The position numbers and the translations under genes are program-made. Below the pieces are notes generated by a model. It was not told the origin of the DNA. It made no database searches and was given only the letters and a program-made list of their open reading frames with translations. 6,194 bases of DNA from Legionellales bacterium (GTDB taxonomy: Bacteria; Pseudomonadota; Gammaproteobacteria; Legionellales; Legionellaceae), in NCBI GenBank assembly GCA_003489505.1, contig DNMA01000171.1, positions 1 through 6,194 of the forward strand, written 5' to 3'. Each line of letters starts with the position of its first letter. Position 1 is the stretch's first letter. Positions 6,009 through 6,194 of the stretch are shown piece after piece.

Positions 6009-6194
6009 TTATTTTTGATGGATGAGGGCATCTGTTTTTGCCGCACAGATGAAATCATTTAGACTTAAACCGTTGATAGCGTGGGTAGTCCAAGTGATTT
6101 CACAGCTGTTATAAGTGACTTTCAAATCAGGATGATGATTTTCCTGATTAGCAATATAGGCTAAAGCATTCACAAATGCCATGGTGTGATAATA
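6009..6194 (-). CDS. phhB: Pterin-4a-carbinolamine dehydratase, 3' part (5' end outside window)
   Basis: The 61 visible C-terminal residues match the pterin-4a-carbinolamine dehydratase family (PCD/DCoH, PhhB). This enzyme dehydrates 4a-hydroxytetrahydrobiopterin so that the cofactor of phenylalanine hydroxylase can be recycled. FVNALAYIANQENHHPDL (7-24 of the visible part) contains the paired active-site histidines (HHPD). TWTTHAINGLSLNDFICAAK (34-53) carries the conserved TTH with the third active-site histidine, plus GLxxxDF. Family members are usually about 100-120 residues, so roughly half is present; the start lies beyond the right edge. The internal Met at visible residue 5 is not the start, because the homologous sequence continues upstream of it (YYHTM). 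No phenylalanine hydroxylase gene is visible, but the sequence ends here. The visible part contains no frameshift or early stop. Confidence 0.93.
   Translation of the reverse strand, partial: YYHTMAFVNALAYIANQENHHPDLKVTYNSCEITWTTHAINGLSLNDFICAAKTDALIHQK

Overview
The window carries a typical gammaproteobacterial block, queA / tgt-like gene / yajC / secD / secF, on the plus strand. It is followed by two minus-strand genes: a small acetyltransferase-like protein and the 3' part of a pterin-4a-carbinolamine dehydratase gene. The DNA is AT-rich. The proteins resemble E. coli QueA, YajC, SecD and SecF along their whole lengths but are clearly divergent. An AT-rich gammaproteobacterium, possibly of the Legionellales, fits this; that placement is inference from gene order, composition and general protein character and was not tested.

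Layout. Positions 1-350 have no intact gene. They hold what looks like a decayed, internally deleted IS3-type element: a minus-strand transposase OrfA start flanked by an imperfect inverted repeat. After it come a candidate promoter and a strong ribosome binding site for queA. queA (351-1364) is intact. Five bases after it lies a 200-codon ORF (1370-1972) where a full-length tgt (about 375 codons in E. coli) would be expected. It keeps the C-terminal zinc site of tRNA-guanine transglycosylase, but I cannot find the catalytic aspartates or much of the barrel. A 110-base gap with a candidate promoter leads to yajC (best start 2083), secD (2449) and secF (4311). A strong hairpin at 5238-5262 ends this block.

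The converging minus-strand gene (5277-5825) encodes a 182-residue protein with a GNAT-like core and a low-complexity basic tail. Beyond a short intergenic region with another perfect inverted repeat (5951-5982), the end of a pterin dehydratase gene (phhB type) enters from the right edge (6009-6194).

How the genes work together. QueA acts after Tgt in queuosine tRNA modification, so the shrunken Tgt-like neighbour raises the question of where the working transglycosylase is. YajC, SecD and SecF form the auxiliary complex of the Sec translocon, which uses the proton motive force to help pull proteins across the inner membrane. No CRISPR array, tRNA or rRNA gene was seen. The most unusual item is the reduced, apparently non-catalytic Tgt-like protein.
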